A stretch of DNA of 64,000 nt from Turnera subulata (lineage: Eukaryota > Streptophyta > Magnoliopsida > Malpighiales > Passifloraceae): the NCBI GenBank assembly GCA_028386065.3, contig JAKUCV010005725.1, positions 1 through 64,000 on the forward strand. Direction: 5' to 3'. This document shows positions 33,635 to 45,947 of this stretch, piece by piece. The notes beneath the pieces are model-generated. The model saw nothing but the letters and a program-made list of their open reading frames with translations. It was not told where the DNA came from and did not search any database. Each line of letters starts with the position of its first letter. The first letter of the stretch is position 1. The position numbers and the translations under genes are program-made.

Positions 33635-33906
33635 CCTAGGAATGCATGCAGTCTAACCACATCCCTAAAGAACAAATCAACAACATTCACAGTGTCATCT
33701 GTTTTATGACATGCAATAAAATGAGACATTTAACTAAACTTGTCAACAACAACAAAGATGCTATCTCAACATTTCTTAATCCTAGGCAGTCCAATTACAA
33801 AATCTATAGATATATGAGTCTAATGATTATAAAAAATAAGTAAAGGGGTGTACAAACCATGAGGTTGTACCTTACTCTTGCCTTGTCGACACGGGATGCG
33901 ACCCGC
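33635..33906 (-). pseudogene. old gypsy integrase core, duplicated copy (host fragment 3a)
   Basis: The minus strand reads [11 protein letters not shown] and [28 protein letters not shown], the first part of the integrase core including the SHFI/VNLFF block. It is bounded by the CCTAG duplication of element A on the left and CCCGC (a changed CCTGC) before the B-type LTR on the right. Confidence 0.88.
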
Positions 33907-35433
33907 TGTGAATACCTGACCCAAAATCACTTGGGCCTATTCACCTAATCCTTTCACCTTCTTCTTCGGGTTAATCCCATAACATTGGAGTCGCCACCCA
34001 AGTTTTATTAAGGAAAAAACTTGGGAAAAAACCTTAATATGACTCCTTTAGGCTACATGGTCATGGCGAACCAAAGTTATGGGATCGGGGGTTCGTCATA
34101 GAAGGGAAGGTGTTAGGCATCCATCCATGTTGGGTCGAGACTATGTGCAATTATGAAATGTAAGTGTGCCTGGTGCGAGTGTGTAGGTGTGGAAAGTAAA
34201 GAGAAGGGGAGAAGAAGAACATTTGGCTTGCATCCCGTTGTAAGACCAAGATTACTTACGTACCCGAGTGATCGGGGTCAAAGCCACGTAGTTCTAAACA
34301 TGGCACAAATCGGCCACTTACATCATTAAAAGCATCAGCATGTAATCAACAGAGATCAATCAAAAGAGAGGTTTTAGTGTTACCTCTTGTAGCCCTCCTC
34401 TAGCTCCCCGCAATAGGTTGAGTTCTACACCCACCTTCTTGCCACTTCCAAGCTCTATGGTTGATCCTCTTCTTGACCTCTTCTTGCTGAACCACTGCTA
34501 ATATCTCCCACAAAAATCCTCCAGAGTTTCTGCCTAAAAGAATGTATTTCTAGGCTTGGAGAAGTAGAGTTTCCCCAAGCACTCAAGGCTTATAGGCGTG
34601 TATATGAGAAAAATGTATGATCTATTGAAATGTGTGTGAGGGGTCCTATTTATAGTGTTCTGGGAAGCCTAAGGGCATGGACCTACTTAATGGTGAAGAT
34701 TATGGCCGAAAATCTGGTCCAAAACCGCGTAGGATCGAATTAGGAAGAAAATCAGCAAAAATCGGAGATTCTGGGCACCTATGACCGCCGCTGCCGGCGG
34801 TCATCCTTTGAATGACCAACAGTGCCGGCTATCATGTGGGGATGACCGCTAGCACCTGGCGGTCATCGCGAGATGACCGTCGGTTACCCCGCGTGTCACC
34901 CGTTCTTTCCTTTTTCGGCCTCCAATCCCCCTAATTCAGCCCTGATTTGATCCTACCGCGTAATTAACCCCTAATTAACCCAGAATCACTCAATTACTTG
35001 ATTATCACCCCCTAGACCATTCCACAACATATTGATTACACCTAAATGCCTATTCCATACTAAATCATATCAAAAACACATTTCTACATAAATGATGATT
35101 TAGCTTCTGATTTTCCACAAAAATCTGCAAGAAATATGTTAATGGGCTGGGTAAACTCTCGAGCATCTATTTGCTTGGACCCTTAAACCCATTCCTAACC
35201 CAAAGAATAAATCATCACTATAATCGGGTTAAAAACAACTAAAAGAGCCCAAGCAAGGAAATGTATTTTAATATAGATAAACCTTATTATATGTTTTACC
35301 CTAAGATTAAATCTCATTAATCCTAAGGTTTAGAAGCACAAAGGTTTAGATTACTAAAATATATTAATTCTACTAAATTAAATTCTTATTATATTAATTC
35401 TACTAAATTAAATTCTTATTATATCCTAAGGTT
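33907..35433 (-). repeat. truncated Tat LTR (B-type), duplicated copy
   Basis: Minus orientation, starting TGTGAATACC. It carries a GACCGCC block at about 34780-34880 and an internal 30-bp duplication near 35370-35420, and is cut at the tandem-duplication joint. Confidence 0.85.
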
Positions 35434-36731
35434 TAGTCCAAGTTAATGAGATATGATTTTTCCAGAGTTGAATAGCCCATAAATACATTACTTGCAGACC
35501 AATTTTAGCTCTGATTTTCGTAAAAAATCAGAGTTAAATCATCTTTTAATGGTAAATGTGTTTTTGGTACGATTTGAGCATAAAATGGGGACTTAATCTG
35601 TAATCAATCAATTAGGTGATGATTGGGGGAAGTACTAATCAAGAAAAGAGGTGATTCTGGGTTGATTTGGGGTTAATTACGCGGTAGGATCAAACCAGGG
35701 AGGAATTAAGGGAAACAAAGAGCAAAAAAGGGAAAGAACGGGGAAACGAGGGGGTGCCGGGTGGCCATAGCGGGAAGACCACCGGGTCCTGGTGGCCATC
35801 CAGCCATGACCGCCGGCCGTGGCAGTCTTGGTGCCCAGAAATGCCCAGTTTCCCCGATTTTTTCCCCTAATTTGATTCTACACGGTTTCAGACCAGATTT
35901 TTGGCTGAGATCTTGGTCATTAAGTAGGTCCATGTCCCTACACTCCTTAGAACACTATAAATAGGGCCCTCCATTCACATTCCAAGAGACCAATCAGTCT
36001 TTACACACATACCTCATAAGCTTTGTTACTTGGAGAAACTCTATTCTCCAAACTAGAAATCTTCTTATAGGCAGAAAATCTGGTGAAATTTTATGGGGAA
36101 GCATCAACAATAATCCAGCAAGGGTAGAGCAAGAGGGGATTAACAATTCAGCTAAGGAGTGGGAAGAAGCTGGGTGGAGAACAGAACCCAATCCAAGGAG
36201 CTAGAGGAGGGCTACAAGAGGTATTCCGAAATCCTTTGATTTTATCATTTGCTTGATGATTTGCTGATGCTTTTAATGATGTGATTGGGTGATGTTGACA
36301 CAAGAACTATGTGGGCTTTGAACCCGGTCGCCGGGGTACGTAGGTGGTTTCTAGTGGCGAAGACTCAAGCCCAATTGTTTTATTTTTCCTTTTTTTGTTT
36401 TAATTCTATTTTATTGTTTTTATGTGATTTGCTTTCACACAACACGCACATACACAAGGCATACATATTTTGTTCAATTGCACAAAGTTTCGCCCCAACA
36501 CGGATGGGTGCCTAACACCTTTCCATCCGTGAAGAACCCTCGGGCCCACTATCTTTGGTTCGATAACTAGTAGCTTTAAACGGAGTCATTGGGATTCAAG
36601 GAAGGGGTTTCCCGAGTTTTTTCCCATAATAAAATTCGGGTGGGGACTCTAAAGATAGTGGGTGTTGGTTAAAAGGAAGGTGTAAAGGGAAAGGTGAGGA
36701 GACCCAAGTGATTTTGGGTCAGGTTCTCACA
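35434..36731 (+). repeat. truncated Tat LTR (A-type), duplicated copy
   Basis: Plus orientation. It lacks the first roughly 320 bp of the LTR, starts in the middle at the joint and ends CTCACA before CCTAG. It aligns with 32366-33634. Confidence 0.88.
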
Positions 36732-37004
36732 CCTAGGAATGCCATGCAGTCTAACCACATCCCTAAAGAACAAATCAGCAACATTTATAGTGTCATCTGT
36801 TTTATGACGTGCAATAAAATGAGACATTTTACTAAACTTGTCAACAACAACAAAGATGCTATCTCGACCATTCTTAATCCTAGGCAGTCCAATTACAAAA
36901 TCTATAGATATATGAGTCTAATGATTATAAAAAACAAGTAAAGGGGTGTACAAACCATGAGGTTGTACCTTACTCTTGCCTTGTCGACATGGGATGTGAC
37001 CTGC
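36732..37004 (-). pseudogene. old gypsy integrase core (host fragment 3b)
   Basis: Second copy of fragment 3a, with CCTAG on the left and an exact CCTGC (37000-37004) on the right. It is contiguous with element B, so it is the copy bordering the rest of B. Confidence 0.88.
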
Positions 37005-38388
37005 TATGAATACCCGACCCAAAATCACTTGGGCCTATTCACCTAATCCTTTCACCTTCTTCTTTGGGTCAATCCCATAACATTGGAGTCGCCACCCAAG
37101 TTTTATTAAGGACAAAACTTGGGAAAAAACCTTAATATGACTCCTTTAGGCTACATGGTCATGGCGAACCAAAGTTATGGGATCTTGGGTTCGTCATAGA
37201 TAGGAAGGTGTTAGGCACCCATCCATGTTGGGTCGAGACTATGTGCAATTATGAAATGCAAGTGTGCCTAGTGCGAGTGTGTAGGTGTGGAAAGTAAAGA
37301 GAAGGGGAGAAGAAGAAGATTTGGCTTGCATCCCGTTGTAAGACCAAGATTACTTACGTACCCGAGTGATCGGGGTCAAAGCCACGTAGTTCTAAACATG
37401 GCACAAATCGGTCACTTACATCATTAAAAGCATCAGCATGTAATCAACAAAGATCAATCAAAAGAGAGGTTTTAGTGTTACCTCTTGTAGCACTCCTCTA
37501 GCTCCCCGCAATGGGTTGAGTTCTACACCCACCTTCTTGCCACTTCTAAGCTCTATGGTTGATCCTCTTCTTGACCTCTCCTTGCTGAACCACTGCTAAT
37601 ATCTCCCACGAAAATCCTCCAGAGTTTCTGCCTAAAAGAATGTATTTCTAGGCTTAGAGAAGTAGGGTTTCCCAAAACACTTAAGGATTATAGGCGTGTA
37701 TGTGAGAAAAGTGTGTGATCTTTTGAAATGTGTGTGAGGGGTCTTACTTATAGTGTTCTGGGAAGCCTAGGGGCGTGGACCTACTTAATGGTGAAGATTA
37801 TGGCCGAAAATCTGGTCCAAAACCGCGTAGGATCGAATTAGGAACAAAATCGGCGAAAATCGGAGATTCTGGGCACCTATGACCGCCGCTGCCGGCGGTC
37901 ATCCTTTGGATGACCAACAGTGCCGGCGGTCATGTGGGGATGATTGCCAGCACCTGGTGGTCATCGCGAGGGGACCACCGATTACCCTGCGTGTCACTCG
38001 TTCTTTCCTTTTTCGGCATCCAATCCCCCTAATTCAGCCCTGATTTGATCCTACCGCGTAATTAACCCCTAATTAACCCAGAATTACTCAATTACTTGAT
38101 TATCACTCCCCCTAAACCATTCCATAATAGATTGATTACACCTAAATGCCTATTCCATACTAAATCTTACCAAAAACACATTTCTACATAAATGATGATT
38201 TAGCTTCTGATTTTCCACGAAAATCTGCAAGAAATATGTTAATGAGCTGGATAAATTCTGGAGAATCCATTTGCTTGGATCCTTAAACCCATTCCTAACC
38301 CAAAAAATAAATCATCAATATAATCGGGTTAAAAACAACTAAAAGAGCCCAAGCAAGGAAATGCATTTTAATGTAGATAAACCTTATT
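37005..38388 (-). repeat. 3' LTR of element B, truncated
   Basis: Starts TATGAATACC (first G mutated) and breaks off at ...AAACCTTATT, where a foldback element begins; the last roughly 180 bp of the LTR are missing. Confidence 0.85.
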
Positions 38389-38660
38389 GGAATAAAGTAT
38401 TTTTTCATCCTTGTATTATACCTCAAAGTTGGAAATCATCCCTCTATTAGATTTTGGCTAGTTTTCATCCCTCTATTTGTAAATTTTGTCTTATTTTCAT
38501 CCTTGTGTTCGCCTTTTTGGCCTATTTAGAGGGATGAAAACAAGCCAAAACCAATAGACAGAGGGATGAAAACAGACCAAAACCAATACAAGGATGAATT
38601 CCAACTTTCTGGTCTAACACAAGGGTGAAAATAAGACAAAATTTACCCTAGTGTTGAACT
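38389..38660. mobile_element. foldback/MITE-like element
   Basis: The two halves are imperfect reverse complements built from the repeated phrase TTTTCATCCCTCTATT and an outer arm TTTTCATCCTTGTATTATACC...AAAGTTGGAA. It has no ORF. Exact ends and a target duplication are not clear. Confidence 0.6.
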
Positions 38661-39298
38661 TGTTCCTTGAGTTACCCTAGTGTTTCTGATCACCTCGCAG
38701 TCTCACGGTATTAAGAAGGATGTTTTTTCATGGTCGAGTTGTCTGGGTCTCACGCCCTTGCTTACTGGACCCAATGTCGTGCCCCTTTGGGATATACAAA
38801 TCAAAAAGTGGGGTGTGATGCCCTTAGCATCTCATTATGGTCTTAGAGATGAGGTTCTAGTGAGCCCATAGTACCAGTTTTTCAAAGCCATTAGGAGTCG
38901 TGCTCTTGATTCAGGATTTTCAAGGAATCGGGATAAAAACAATTAATTCAAACAAAGTATCTCATTATTCGGGACTCAAAAATATGCATACAGGGTTTTA
39001 TCTCAGTAGAAAGGCTGTTTCGGGGCGCAGGGCCCGTAAAAATCGAGGTGGGACCCTAGAACAGAGGTGGAGGTCATGCGGGGAGGCCCGCCAGTGCCTG
39101 GCGGTCATGTGGGGATAACCGCTAATGCTTGGCGGTCTTCTTGTGATGTCCGCCGGCTTTATTTCGGGTTTAAAAGCCCTTTTTCTTCTCTCTCTCCCCT
39201 CATTCTCCATTTAAACACTCTCAAACCTCAAATTCTCTCAATTTTCTCTCCTTCTCTTTGTTCTTAAAACACCCTAAAACACCTCTTAACTCTTCCTA
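38661..39298 (-). other. element B 3' region, no gene
   Basis: Decayed 3' UTR that matches 30690-31060 of element A in inverted orientation. It includes the GACCGCC block at 39065-39155 and a TTTAAAAG box near 39165. Confidence 0.6.
39065..39155 (+). promoter_or_regulatory. GACCGCC/GGCGGTC block upstream of antisense ORF (element B)
   Basis: CCCGCCAGTGCCTGGCGGTC and related inverted copies lie about 150-230 bp upstream of the antisense ATG at 39299, mirroring the arrangement in element A. Confidence 0.6.
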
Positions 39299-41838
39299 AT
39301 GGCATCATCATCATCGAATCCTTCCAAATCGCGAGAAGAGACCATGAGGAAATATCGTCCCCAATCCTACCCAGAGGAGAATCCACGCCTTTTGTTAAAA
39401 TCTCTAAGTTCTCCTCCCAACTCCACAAAGTTCAGGTAAGTGATTTTTAAACTCAAAAACTCTTTGAATTTAAGTTTTGATTAATTTTTCGAGTTTATGT
39501 CCTCATACCCTTAGAATCCAATTTTATGCAATGCATGATGTGTTTGAATTCTTGAGAATGTCCCTAAGATGTCTATGATGTTTGCCCCTATATTTATTTT
39601 ATGGATTAAACACAAGAAATCACGAATTGAAGTTTTGCTCAAATTGGGGGATTTAGGGTTCTTAGCGAATTTTAGGGATTGTAAGTGATTCTGACGTTTT
39701 TTTTTGATATTATGAATGCGTGGAATTGATGTTGGGTGACTAGGCATTAATGGGCTAGTCCCAATTTTGGCCAATTTCGAATTTTGCTGAGTTGGATTTT
39801 TGTGATTTCCTTGTGTTTTGACCCATAAATAAAACTGTGATATAATATTGGTATGCATGATGTAAAATGTAATCCTATCCTTATGATGTATGTCTTGATG
39901 TGTGTGGTCTTGGCTTGATCTTGGTGAGCCCGGGTTGGCGTGAGTATTGATTTCTTTTGGCATACCTACACAGGACTCAAAGGATAGGCAGCGAAATCAT
40001 GCCGGGGCTAATGCCCGCCATCTTATCCTTGAGCATGTGAGGAAGGACAGGCCCGTCCGAGAGATCATTGAGAGGGTCGGGTTGTGGGACTTCTTTCGCA
40101 CTTTCTGAGGAGACAGAGTTGACCTTCAGGCCGTATCGGCCCTAGGCGAGAGGTGGTGGGATACCACCAATACCTTCCATTTTGCCTGTGGCGAGATGAC
40201 GATGACTCCTTCAGATTTTACCCACATTATTGGGCTGGTATTCTAAGGTGATCCAGTCGTCTTTGATCAGCAGTTAGGCATCGATCGCTTTCAGAAGTTA
40301 GTGGGGCTTGTTCCTGACTGGGTCCACATATGTGAGGTGTCTCCTGCATGGCTACAGAATGCCTTGTCGAATCCTCAGTATTCGAAGACGACTGAGCAGA
40401 GAGCCCGGGGCTTGAAATTGGCAAGCATGAGTAGATCCCTCTTTGCTTCTGGTGGTGATCGGGTTCGGTGCGATTTACTGGCGTCGCTTGTCCACTTGGA
40501 CGGACCGCGGATTGATTGGGCCTCAGCGGGTTTCGCGAACGCCTACCGGGAGATGTGCAACTTTTCCCGGGTTGCTGCCAAGCACTTTTATGGTTTAGCT
40601 TGGATTTGGGAGGTCTGTCTTTTGTCCTTGTCCCTTTTTATCATATCCGTTTGCCCCTTCACTTCCTTATTTATTCAGGTAATCTTGGCAGGTGTGGGGT
40701 CAAGAGTACCTTGGGCTGTCTGCTCTGAAACTGCCGGCCGACGAGAAGTCATGGCCAATTTTCCTCCATTGGGGCTCCCCGAGCCGTGGGATTAGGAGTA
40801 ATGCCCACGACCGAGTACGGGCCTGTCACTACATAGATCAGGTTGCCATGTCGGGCAAGGTATCTTTTCTCCTTCATCTCTTGTTTCTTGGAAGACCTTT
40901 TCCATAGCATTATCTTACCGAACACTTATTGGCAGGTCCAGTTTTCTCCTTTTGTGGCTTACAAGGATATTTTGGAGAGGATTGACTCCATGACTCTAGT
41001 GATGGATCACTGTCGGTGCTTAATAGGTTATCCTAACATGAGGGTGTGGTACCTCGGGGATTATGTATATGCGCAGACCATTGAGCTCCCATGCACACTA
41101 CACGATCCTCCGATCTCCATGCGAGAAATCAATGAGCGGAGTGAGGCCCCTGAAGGAGATCATTTGGATTGGTATGCCGATGACTTGACCTTACCAGGCG
41201 ACTACTCATCCTTCATTAGTGAATTTTTGATGCCTCCCTTGACTACCCCTGAGGCAGGTGGGTCAGTGGCCAGTACTGGTCCTTCTCATCAGAGCTCCGC
41301 CTCCCGGAGGAGGAAGGGTGCTGGGGCATTTTCTTCATCTAGTTCCGTCCTCCCAACATGCGAGGCCGATTATGAGACCTTTGATAACTCATATAGGCGC
41401 TGTCGAGTACCCTTTTCCGAAGACCTACCCCCCGACTTCCCGTCATTCCCGGCGGATATTACCACGGTACCATCTTTATCATTATCCCAAATATCTTTTT
41501 TTCTTCTCCTCCTTTGTAGCTTGATTAACCCTTTTTTCTATGAATAGATTCCGGCCGCCGAGGTTTCTCGGCTTTGGACACTGCTTGGACGGGCCAAGGC
41601 AACCCTAACGGCCCAAGCCATCTGGATACGGGAGTTGACTTCCTGTGTGAGCGAGGGAGGATGTGCTCGCCCCGTGCCATTATCCAGAGATCCCCGTCCT
41701 CCTGGGCTTTCGGTACCACATTTTGACCCTCGGCCGATCCCTCACCCTACTGATCCTACCTCGGGTGATTCTGAGGATACCATACAGGAGCACACTAGGC
41801 CGATTTCCCAAACCCAGAGTAAGAAGAGACGGTCTTGA
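39299..41838 (+). pseudogene. antisense ORF of Tat element B, plant-mobile-domain-like, five exons
   Basis: The plus strand carries exons at 39299-39435, 39974-40612, 40692-40859, 40936-41466 and 41548-41838, each border with GT and AG; donors such as CAG|GTAAGT are canonical. Exon 1 begins MASSSSNPSKSREETMRKY. Exon 2 has VREIIERVGLWDFF, ERWWDTTNTFHFACGEMTMT and PSDFTHIIGL, the plant mobile domain pattern. Later exons give VWGQEYLGLSAL and PNMRVWYLGDYVYA, then a Ser-rich tail ending KKRRS. Two stops in exon 2 (TGA 40106, TAA 40244) and a frame mismatch between exons 1 and 2 make it a pseudogene. Direction is opposite to element B, as for the antisense ORF in A. Confidence 0.82.
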
Positions 41839-43190
41839 TCAATGCATGCATGCCCTATCATCTAGACGCTTGTACTTTGATGGACTTTCTTTTGTATGTA
41901 TGCACATGTCCTAAGTTCTCGAGTTCAAGCATTTGGATTGGATTACTCTTTATGAATGCATGTTTATTTCTCCTGCTCTCGAAATGCAATTATGTATGCA
42001 ATTTTTTTAAAAAAACCGCCGAATCGTGTGTCATGAGTACTGGGATAAGTCAGGTATTAGGTTTGAAAGATTTTCATAAAGTCGCCCAAAACACCTACTT
42101 CTCTTTGTTGGGTTTACCAACGACAATTATTTCAAGCAAGGATTTCCATGAACATGAGCGTGCCCCGAGTCTCCTCAAACACCATTTGGCCTTAACTTTT
42201 GCCTAGGCCGCCCTTTCGGGTTTTCAACCTAGCAGGCGTGTCCTAACTTTTGCCTAGATTGCCCTTTCAGGTTTTCATTCTAGCGGACTAGTCCCCCTCT
42301 CTTTTCTCCATCTTTTTTACTTTTTTCCTCCGAGGATGGTGATCAGAGTTTACCCAGGTGACGGCGAGTTCCAAATCTTTTATCTCATGGTGATACTTTT
42401 CCAGTGATGGCTCGATTTTGGTCCTTCTTCGACTTAACAATATAATCAAGGACGCTATTATTGAGCATTGGGGGAGATCTCTTCAATAGGTGAAATCTAA
42501 ACCTAAACCTATCATCTTTTATCAACTCAGCTTAGGAACCAAACATTATTTAGACCGGCCTCTTTGATAGAGTTACCTACGTACCAGCAGAAAATAGTGT
42601 TCATCTTTTGCCGAATCACATAGAAATGCTTTTCTCGAGAAATTTTAAATGACACGTCGGTTGTGAGTGCACGTTTCTTTTTCCTTTTTTTTTTTGAGGG
42701 AAGCGACCTCACATGCCAGGCTTATTACTTCAAGAAAGAGCATTCGATTCGAAACAGATTTGATTTACTGGATCAGGTCTCCGTAGTTCATTCAATGGTT
42801 CCTAAACTAAGTTGATAAATTCTGATAAGATATAAGACATCAATTCCATAAATGAGGGGGATGAGAACATCCATTAGATGAATGTAAGCAAAAGACACTA
42901 ATAAAAGACCAACAACATTGACTCGTCGAGGTGAAGTTAACATGGATAGGCTTCAACCCTCTTTTATTTTGAGAATATAAAGAAAACAGACTCGACGCTT
43001 TAAGACCCTTAAGACTTCTTATCCTCCCCATTAGCTATTCTAAGCACCTTCCTCCATCACCCATTCAATCTTATCCGGGTACACGAGCTTTCTTCGTGGG
43101 ACTATAGTGATCGTTTCCTTCGGGTCATCATGTTGGACTTCAATCGTCATTGTCTCGTCTCCCACCCTCGGACTGTTTTCATTTCCCTTA
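41839..43190 (-). other. element B internal remnant, no gene
   Basis: No supported coding region. A unit of about 52 bp (TTTTGCCTAGRYYGCCCTTTC) is doubled at about 42195-42295. A/T runs are scattered. Probably non-coding 3' sequence next to the deletion that removed pol. Confidence 0.5.
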
Positions 43191-43199
43191 TCGGTCATC

Positions 43200-43620
43200 A
43201 TGTCATCATGTGATTTTGAGTATTCTTAGGATCTTGCGGCATCACCCCAGTCATCCCACTTGCTTTCCCGTAACTCCTAGATGCATTCCCAGAGACTTTC
43301 TTTGGCCTTGATGCTTTCTCGAGTGAGTGCGGCATTCCAGAGTTTGATGCCCCTCATCACATCATCAATAAGTGCATACTGTCCTATAGCATCTCGGAGT
43401 TGCTTCATGGCTACTTGGGCAAATAGTTAGGAGAGCAAGACCCCACGGAGGATCGTCTCTTCTAATTGGCCCATCAAAGTCCAGAATGTTGATTGCACCT
43501 CTTTTTCTTGTTGGAGACTCCGGTCTTCATAGATTGGGAAATCGTCCTCCGTAGGTTTTCTCCTCTGGCCGTTCTTGTGCCGGTAGCACCCTCTGACTGG
43601 TTGGCATGCTCATTGCTCAT
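43200..43620 (-). pseudogene. Tat element B gag, N-terminal remnant
   Basis: The minus strand starts at the ATG of MSNEHANQSEGATGTRTARG (43620-43618). Further on, after frameshifts, it shows AMKQLRDAIGQYALIDDVM and KAKESLWE. Its place just downstream of the leader and primer site of B, and its length and composition, fit the start of gag. It stops at the large internal deletion. Confidence 0.6.
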
Positions 43621-44381
43621 GGTTCCTCTTGACTGTCAAAAGTGAAGGAGTGGATTTTAGCGCCTTGCTCAGGTGGGCTTAAAAGAAGGTTGGTAACAGA
43701 TGGTTCTGATGAAAAAGGTAGCACATGGATTGACTCCTAATTCAGCACACTACATTTTATTTTAAAACCCAATGCAAAATGACATGTGTTATGCAGTCCT
43801 AACTCTTCAAATTCTTGGGGTAATTGGGCATCTACTCGAATCATCAAAACGAATCCCCTCTGAACTTTGGTGGATCACTACTTAAAGATCTGGAATATTC
43901 CCCTCCCTTAATTGCCATGAATGACTATTCCTCTTTCCTCAAGATCCTGTGTATGCACAAATTCGAATCCCAAAATAACAAGATATAACACGCACACATC
44001 ACATTGCACATTTCATACGAGGGCACGTACCACTTTTTGATTCACAATGCAAGAGATGCTCAGGGTATGCAGCTGGTTGGGGGCCGAAAGATTGCCGCTA
44101 GGGAATAGGCTGACCTACTCACATGTGATAAAGGATATTGCGTGATGTCCAAGGCCAATTAATCCCCATCATTGCTAGGCATCGAGAAATGGGTTCACTC
44201 AAACCACTATCGCTTAAGGAAAGCATGTAGCGGATTTGGATTCCCTCGCCCTCTTAAGGTAAAGGCTTCACATCAATTGTTAAGAATGTAAGGCATTTAT
44301 GATGACAAGTAAAAGGCACACAAGATTTAATAATTGCACAAAGTCTCTTGAACCCACTACTTCCCTAGTGGAGTTGCCAAC
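43621..44381 (-). other. leader and primer-site region of element B
   Basis: Inverted counterpart of the element A leader. Directly before the 5' LTR the minus strand reads TTGGCAACTCCACTAGGGAA, a mutated form of the primer site next to the A 5' LTR. Confidence 0.7.
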
Positions 44382-45947
44382 TGTGAATACCCTACCCAAA
44401 ATCACTTGGGCCTATTAATCCTTTCACCTTCTTCTTCGGGTCAATCCCATAACATTGGAGTCGCCACCCAAATTTTATGAAGGACAAAACTTGGGAAAAA
44501 AACCTTAATATGTCTCCTTTAGGCTACATGGTCATGGCGAACCAAAGTTATGGGATCGGGGAAGGTGATAGGCAACCATCCATGTTGGGTCGAGACTATG
44601 TGCAATTATGAAATGCAAGTGTGCCTGGTGTAAGCGTGTAGGTCTGGAAAGTAAAGAGAAGGGGAGAAGAAGAAGATTTGGCTTGCATCCCGTTGTAAGA
44701 CCGAGATTACCTACGTACCCGAGTGATCGGGGTCAAAGCCACGTAGTTCTAAAAATGGCACAAATCGGCCACTTACATCATTAAAAGAATCAGCATGTAA
44801 TCAACAAAGATCAATCAAAAGAGAGGGTTTAGTGTTACCTCTTGTAGCCCTCCTCTAGCTCCCTGCAATGGGCTGAGTTCTACACCCACCTTCTTGCCAC
44901 TTCTAAACTCTATGGTTGATCCTCTTTTTGACCTCTCCTTGCTGAACCACTGCTAATATCTCCCACGAAAATCCTCCAGAGTTTCTGCCTAAAAGAATGT
45001 ATTTCTAGGCTTGGAGAAGTAGAGTTTCCCCAAGCACTCAAGGCTTATAGGCGTGTATATGAGAAAAGTGTGTGATCTTTTGAAATGTGTGTGACGGATC
45101 CTATTTATAGTGTTCTGGGAAGCCTAGGGGCGTGGACCTACTTAATGGTGAAGATTATGCCCGAAAATCTGGTCCAAAACCACGTAAGATCGAATTAGGA
45201 AAAAAATCAGCGAAAATTGGAGATTCTGGGAACCTATGACCGCTGCTGCCGGCGGTCATCCTTTTGATGACCAACAGTGCCGGTGGTCATGTGGAGATGA
45301 CCGCCAGCACCTGGCAGTCGTCGCGAGATGACTGTCGGTTACCCCACGTGTCACCCGTTCTTTCCTTTTTCGGCCTCCAATCCCCCTAATTCAGCCCTGA
45401 TTTGATCCTACCGCGTAATTAATCCCTAATTAACCCAGAATCACTCAATTACTTGATTATCACCCCCCTAAACCATTCCATAACATATTGATTACACCTA
45501 AATGCCTATTCCATACTAAATCATACCAAAAACACATTTCTACATAAATGATGATTTAGCTTCTGATTTTCCACGAAAATCTGCAAGAAATATGTTGATG
45601 GGCTGGGTAAACTCTGGAGAATCCATTTTCTTGGACCCTTAAACCCATTCCTAACCCAAAGAATAAATCATCAATATAATCGGGTTAAAAACAACTAAAA
45701 GTGCCCAAGCAAGGAAATGTATTTTAATGTAGATAAACCTTATTATATGTTTTACCCTAAGATTAAATCTCATTAATCCTAAGGTTTAGATGCACAAAGG
45801 TTTAGATTACTAAAATATATTAATTCTACTAAATTAAATTCTTATTATATCTTAACTCAAAATCAGATCATCTCACTAACCTCAAGTTAAGCATGTTTGG
45901 AATTTAGTTTTAGCAAAATATTCGTGGGTCAAATTTGGGTGTTCACA
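44382..45947 (-). repeat. 5' LTR of element B
   Basis: 1566 bp, with TGTGAA...TTCACA ends. TATAAATA is at 45102-45109 (minus), the GACCGCC block at about 45235-45345, and the TGAGATGAT hairpin at 45859-45883 (minus). Confidence 0.93.

Larger units (their letters stand above)
32366..38388. repeat. tandem segmental duplication, unit about 3.1 kb
   Basis: Copy 1 is about 32366-35433 and copy 2 about 35434-38388. Each copy holds the distal part of the element A 3' LTR (+), 272-273 bp of old gypsy integrase (-), and the start of the element B LTR (-). The two integrase pieces differ by roughly 5%. The novel joint is at about 35430, where minus-oriented LTR sequence (…CCTAAGGTTTAG) meets the middle of a plus-oriented LTR (TCCAAGTTAATGAG). 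Confidence 0.88.
37005..45947 (-). mobile_element. Tat/Ogre-like gypsy element B, internally deleted, TSD CCTGC
   Basis: The 3' LTR begins at 37005 and is cut at 38388; the 5' LTR is whole at 44382-45947. CCTGC flanks both ends (37000-37004 and 45948-45952). The interior keeps the primer site, leader, start of gag and the antisense ORF, but nearly all of gag-pol and part of the 3' LTR are gone. It is the same family as A, inserted in the opposite direction in the same host integrase. Confidence 0.9.
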
